Positions 60,370 through 64,000 of a stretch of 64,000 nt of DNA are shown one piece after another. The notes under the pieces were generated by a model. It did no database searches, was not told the DNA's origin, and worked only from the letters and a program-made list of their open reading frames with translations. Source of the stretch: Hysterangium stoloniferum (lineage: Eukaryota > Basidiomycota > Agaricomycetes > Hysterangiales > Hysterangiaceae); assembly GCA_015178975.1 (NCBI GenBank), contig WHVD01000129.1, positions 175,347-239,346 of the forward strand. Direction: 5' to 3'. A program made the position numbers and the translations under genes. Position 1 is the first letter of the stretch; the number at the start of each line of letters is the position of its first letter.

Positions 60370-61352
60370 ATGGGACCAAAACCAACACCACGCAAACCAA
60401 TGCCGACAGCAGGGCCCTCCACGGGCACTCCGTATCGGGCGCCGTGGACGGCGGCCCAATTGTTGGCGCGGCGAGAAGAGCAGCGCCAGCTTCGTGAAGC
60501 AGCAGAGAGAGAGGCGAGGGAGGCTGAGGAGGCCCTGGACAAGGAGTACCAGGAAGCATTGGCCGCGGAGGAAGAGGCCGCAAAGGAGAGGGAACGTGAG
60601 GCGGAGGAGGCTGCGCGAGTGGCCGCGGAGAACGCCCGGGTGGCTGCGGAGAAAGCCCGGTTGGCCGCGGAGAGGGCCGCCATTGTTGCGGGAAAAGTAA
60701 GTCCCAAATTCACTTGTCGATTGTTTACTGACTTGTGATCTTCAGCGCAAAGCGACAGAGGTGGAGTCCGAGTCCGAGGGGGAGCCAGAGAGCCCCCAAA
60801 AGGTAGGCCTCACGTCCATGGAATACCCGCGGAGACTGACCAACTCAACAGAAGGCAAGGAAGGCGGCGCCAGTCCGTCTTCCGACGCGGAACGAGCCGC
60901 GGTGTTCCGGTTGCAACGACCGGAACACGGAATGCAACCGAAAGGCCGGCCGGGGGCCGGGATGTTATCAATGCGCGCACCTCAAGGCGAGGTGCTCGCT
61001 TGTGCACGAGCAGGCCACGGGATCCGGGGCGCGAGACATAAGCGGGACGGACGGGTTGTCCGGGTTGGACGAGGTCCTTGGACGGATCGCCGAGGGCATC
61101 GAGGCCCAAAACGAGTTGCTCCGGAAGAGCAACAAGGTCCAAATTGTGGTGGCAAAGGAGCTGTCCGGACTCCGCGAGGAGTTTTGGAAGTTCCTGGCGG
61201 AGTATGGCGGCTATGTCTTTGAAGAGCCGCAAGTCGGGAGTTCCGAGGATGCCGGATCGGATGAGGACGGGGTTGCCGCGGAAGTCGCGGAGCTCCCAGA
61301 GGAGATAGCTGAGGAAGCAGGGAAAAAGAACAGTCCCATAAATGTAGACTGA
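60370..61352 (+). CDS. Antisense accessory gene in the chromovirus: coiled-coil protein with Zn2Cys6-like array
   Basis: Proposed exons are 60370-60696, 60746-60802 and 60852-61352, with GTAAGT..CAG and GTAGGC..CAG introns, both in phase 0, giving 294 residues. Residues ~30-109 form a highly charged Ala/Glu/Arg-rich helix, likely a coiled coil. Exon 2 is acidic. Exon 3 carries CSGCNDRNTEC then CYQCAHLKARC, spaced C-x2-C-x6-C ... C-x2-C-x6-C as in fungal Zn2Cys6 DNA-binding clusters. A C-terminal helix LDEVLGRIAEGIEAQNELL and an acidic tail ending NSPINVD follow. It is transcribed opposite to pol from its own TATA box, between the pol stop and the polypurine tract. It could regulate or tether the element; that is inference. 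The intact frame across two introns argues for a real gene. Confidence 0.8.
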
Positions 61353-61563
61353 AAAAGTAGTGTAGAATAAAAAATAATTTGAATTATAAAAGCAAAGCGT
61401 GAAAGAAAAAACATAAGAATTAAAAGTCAAAGCCAAAGTCCGCGGGGATTCCGCTTAAAGACTTGACAAGACATGTCAGAACCTGTAAAAGCAAAGAGAG
61501 ACATAGGGCGACAGGGAATAGTGAAAATGAGTCCAAACGTAACACGGGGTCCGCGGAGTGCGG

Positions 61564-64000
61564 TCAGAGAGACGATAATGGTCCAGGTTTGAGTGGGTAA
61601 GCTGTATGAAAGTCAGTAACAATTTCCGTGGCATTACCAAGTTCCGTGGCCAAAATCCATGAGGTTTCTTCATCGGTGCCCTCGTAACCCGCCCACTTGA
61701 CCAAGTAAAGCAGTTTACAAGTGCGTCGACGCTTGTCAATTTTTGAATCTAAAATCTGAGAGATTTCAAACTCGGGTTCTCCGTCAATGACGACAGGAGG
61801 AGGCGGAGATTGCACGCGATCCGGGATAGTGTTAGCAGTACAAGGTTCTAGCATAGAGACATGAAATACCGGGTGTACCGCGCGCATGCTATCCGGAAGC
61901 CGTAGAGTCCAAGAAACTGAACCTACTTGTGCGATAATTTCAAAAGGACCTAAATATTTTTCAGCAAGCTTCTTTGATGGACGGGTAGTCCGGAAGAATT
62001 GAGCTTTGACATAAACACGGTCGCCAATCTTGAAGTTTGGTGGCGGGATCCGGTGTTTGTCCGCTGAATGTTGGTATTGCTCTTGGGCGGACAATATTGC
62101 AGTCCGGAGTTCCTCGTGGAGCTCGTGGAGGTCCGTGGTGAACTCTTGAGCACGAACAGAGGCGAGATTTCGTTCTGGATGTACTGTAATATTTGGATTA
62201 TATCCTTTATTTGCAAAGAACGGGGAAACGCCAGTAGTGGCCGAGGGTGCATTGTTGTAAGCAAATTCTGCAAGTGGTAACAAGGTTTTCCAATTGTCCT
62301 GTTGATAGTTGCAATATACGCGGAGGTATTGTTCCAATGTCTGGTTGACGCGTTCGGTTTGTCCGTCACCTTCCGGGTGATGTCCGGACGTGAAATGTAA
62401 TGTCATGTCCAAGGATTTTCCGAGGGATCTAAAGAAGTGAGACACGAACTCTGATCCTCGATCGGAAGTCACGTGGGACGGAACTCCGTGCTTGGAAAAT
62501 ACATGGATAATAAAAAGTTCCGCTAACTGCACGGACGTAATTGTATCATAAGTAGGGATGAATATACCTTGTTTTGAGAATCTGTCAACAACGACTAGGA
62601 TAGCGGAAAAGCCTTCGGAATCCGGCAGGTGTTCAATGAAATCCATAGATATAGAATTCCACGGGTGTTCCGGTACCGGGAGTTGTTTCAAAAGGCCATA
62701 TGGCTTGTGTCGCTGAGATTTCGAGCGGGGACAAGTAGTGCAAGATTTACAATAGTGCTTAACGAATCCACGGAGTCCGGGCCAAGTATATTCTCTTCTT
62801 ATTAATGATAGAGTCTTGTTGTACCCGAAGTGTCCTGAGAGTGGATGATCATGTTTGTATTGAAGGATCCTGAGGCGGAGGCCGTCGGAGTCCGGTACAT
62901 AGATCCTATCGTCAAGTCTAATGAAACCATGTTGATCAAGAGACCACCGAGGTTGATCGGGGTCCACGGGATTGTCCAGATGAGCTTTAGTAACTGGGTC
63001 TAGCGGAATTGCCGATAGAATATCTTGATGTAGCTTTTCGATATCCATAATGATAATTCCACGGACAATGGGATTGACGAGGAAAGTTGCGCGGACCGAT
63101 GCGGTAAGTTGTTGATTCGTGAAGATAGGTTTCAGGTTGTGCGGATTTACCGTTGCATAGTCGTTGCTCCCCTCTTTAGGATAGACGTCCCATCGTCTAG
63201 TTAAAGCGTCGGGTTTGCCGCCGAGACGGCCGGGTCGAAAACGGATAATCATGTTGAAGGCGGAGAGATATTCAGACCAGCGGGCCTGCCGACGGGTCAA
63301 GAGTTTTGTGGTAGAAAAGTATTCCAGGTTTTTGTGATCTGTTACAACGTCAATAGGAGCTCCTGAACCTTCCAAATAGTGTCGCCACGCTTTGAAAGCT
63401 GAAAAGATTGCCAGAAGTTCTTTATCATGAACGTCGTAGTTGAGCTCTGCTCCGGTAAAAGTCCGGGACAGAAAAGCCACGGGGTGAACTTCTCCGTCGG
63501 AGTCCTGGATAGAGAGAATGGCTCCAAGTGCATAGTCGGAGGCGTCCGTTTCAACAATGAGCGGGAAGTCCGGTTTCCAATGCGACAGAATAGGAGCTGT
63601 GGAAAAAGAATTTTTTAAAAGATTGAAAGCTTTTTGACACTTATCGTTAAAGTTCCACGGAGTACCCTTACGCGTAAGACGGGTAAGGGGTACCGTGATG
63701 TCGGAATATCCACGGATAAAACGTCTATAAAAATTGGCAAAGCCGAGGAAGGATTGGATATCTTTAACTTTTCGGGGTTCGGGCCAGTCTTTGATGACTT
63801 GCACTTTAGTTTCGTCCATGCGGAGTCCATCGGGTCCCATCATGAAACCTAGGTATTCCACGGAGTCCGTGTCAAAAGTACATTTTTTACCATTTGCGAA
63901 TAAACCATGTTGTCTGAGCCTCCGGAGAACCTCACGGACTTGTTTGTCGTGTTCCGCGGGATTCTCGGAGTAGATAAGAATGTCGTCCAAGTAAACAATG
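61564..64000 (-). CDS. pol: Chromovirus pol polyprotein, C-terminal ~810 residues (partial)
   Basis: The frame is open to the right edge and begins inside reverse transcriptase at the VYLDDILIYS catalytic motif. Domains in order: RT end (LGFANFYRRFIRGYS), RNase H (PLIVETDASDYALGAIL, YDVHDKELLAIF), integrase zinc region (HDHPLSGHFGYNKTL, CKSCTTCP), integrase core with DD35E (SMDFIEHLP, TSDRGSEF, HPEGDGQTERVNQTLE), a GPY-like module (KYLGPFEIIAQVG, HPVFHVSMLEP) and a C-terminal chromodomain (YLVKWAGYEGTDEETSW). The chromodomain marks the Tf1/sushi-like chromovirus branch, which targets marked chromatin. All catalytic residues seen are intact. The protein ends PGPLSSL at 61564. Confidence 0.95.
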   Translation of the reverse strand, partial: IVYLDDILIYSENPAEHDKQVREVLRRLRQHGLFANGKKCTFDTDSVEYLGFMMGPDGLRMDETKVQVIKDWPEPRKVKDIQSFLGFANFYRRFIRGYSDITVPLTRLTRKGTPWNFNDKCQKAFNLLKNSFSTAPILSHWKPDFPLIVETDASDYALGAILSIQDSDGEVHPVAFLSRTFTGAELNYDVHDKELLAIFSAFKAWRHYLEGSGAPIDVVTDHKNLEYFSTTKLLTRRQARWSEYLSAFNMIIRFRPGRLGGKPDALTRRWDVYPKEGSNDYATVNPHNLKPIFTNQQLTASVRATFLVNPIVRGIIIMDIEKLHQDILSAIPLDPVTKAHLDNPVDPDQPRWSLDQHGFIRLDDRIYVPDSDGLRLRILQYKHDHPLSGHFGYNKTLSLIRREYTWPGLRGFVKHYCKSCTTCPRSKSQRHKPYGLLKQLPVPEHPWNSISMDFIEHLPDSEGFSAILVVVDRFSKQGIFIPTYDTITSVQLAELFIIHVFSKHGVPSHVTSDRGSEFVSHFFRSLGKSLDMTLHFTSGHHPEGDGQTERVNQTLEQYLRVYCNYQQDNWKTLLPLAEFAYNNAPSATTGVSPFFANKGYNPNITVHPERNLASVRAQEFTTDLHELHEELRTAILSAQEQYQHSADKHRIPPPNFKIGDRVYVKAQFFRTTRPSKKLAEKYLGPFEIIAQVGSVSWTLRLPDSMRAVHPVFHVSMLEPCTANTIPDRVQSPPPPVVIDGEPEFEISQILDSKIDKRRRTCKLLYLVKWAGYEGTDEETSWILATELGNATEIVTDFHTAYPLKPGPLSSL

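Larger units (their letters stand above)
59339..64000 (-). mobile_element. Chromodomain Ty3/gypsy retrotransposon, 3' part, apparently intact
   Basis: Reading right to left: pol (61564 to beyond the right edge), a 1.4-kb region holding an oppositely oriented spliced gene, a polypurine tract, and a 3' LTR. Gag, protease, most of reverse transcriptase and the 5' LTR lie outside the window. The pol frame is open throughout, in contrast to every other element here, so the insertion is young. Confidence 0.93.

Noticed and set aside
60810-61436. Minus-strand frame between pol and the LTR as part of the gypsy polyprotein
   Set aside because: It has no retroelement domain and is the shadow of the spliced plus-strand gene, which has a TATA box, introns and a cysteine array.

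Overview
The window reads as nuclear DNA of a filamentous basidiomycete, most likely an Agaricomycete. The evidence is the short introns (about 40-70 bp) with normal fungal splice sites, the gene families, and the transposon families (chromoviral Ty3/gypsy, Agaricomycete-type hAT, Helitron and Tc1, and a DDE transposase with the motif FDQSSAHASLPPDALKAFEM). No species can be named from the sequence alone.

Region 1 (1-18.3 kb) is the gene-bearing part. A spliced gene at 1118-7103 (+) encodes a ~1857-residue protein with an N-terminal SH3-like module, a very long Ser/Pro-rich linker and a C-terminal TBC (Rab-GAP) domain in which both usual catalytic finger residues look substituted. Two tandem, nearly identical secreted GH31 alpha-glucosidase genes follow on the minus strand (7398-11525 and 13202-17333). 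Gene plus promoter were duplicated as a ~4.8 kb unit. The upstream region of the second copy later took a poly-A-tailed retroinsertion with a 16-bp target duplication. The only other host gene recognised is a small protein-kinase-like gene at 27245-28334 (-).

Region 2 (18.3-33.4 kb) is a graveyard: a broken DDE transposase split by an LTR that is itself split by another LTR, copia integrase relics on both strands, a LINE 3' end, and a gypsy gag relic split by two solo LTRs.

Region 3 (33.4-46.8 kb) is one decayed Helitron Rep/helicase gene of the autonomous type (34697-46422). It carries about 27 copies of a Ser-Ala-Ala-Gly-Gly repeat and is cut by three independent insertions: a Tc1 element, a 2.2-kb solo LTR, and a second Tc1 element that itself holds a solo LTR. 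Clean target-site duplications let the host reading frame be followed across each cut. Region 4 (46.8-50.2 kb) is minisatellite, pyrimidine-rich and AT-rich repeat DNA plus a direct duplication.

Region 5 (50.2-59.1 kb) is an 8.8-kb hAT transposon with 8-bp target duplications and 16-bp terminal repeats. Its broken transposase is interrupted by a 2-kb solo LTR and by another LTR that contains a third Tc1 element. Region 6 (59.3-64.0 kb) is the 3' part of an apparently intact chromodomain Ty3/gypsy element on the minus strand, running off the right edge. Between its pol gene and its 3' LTR lies an oppositely oriented, three-exon gene with its own TATA box, encoding a coiled-coil protein with a Zn2Cys6-like cysteine array. 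I consider this the most interesting feature of the window.

Gene coordinates for spliced genes give the full span. Splice sites were read by eye from GT/GC-AG signals and protein-family continuity.
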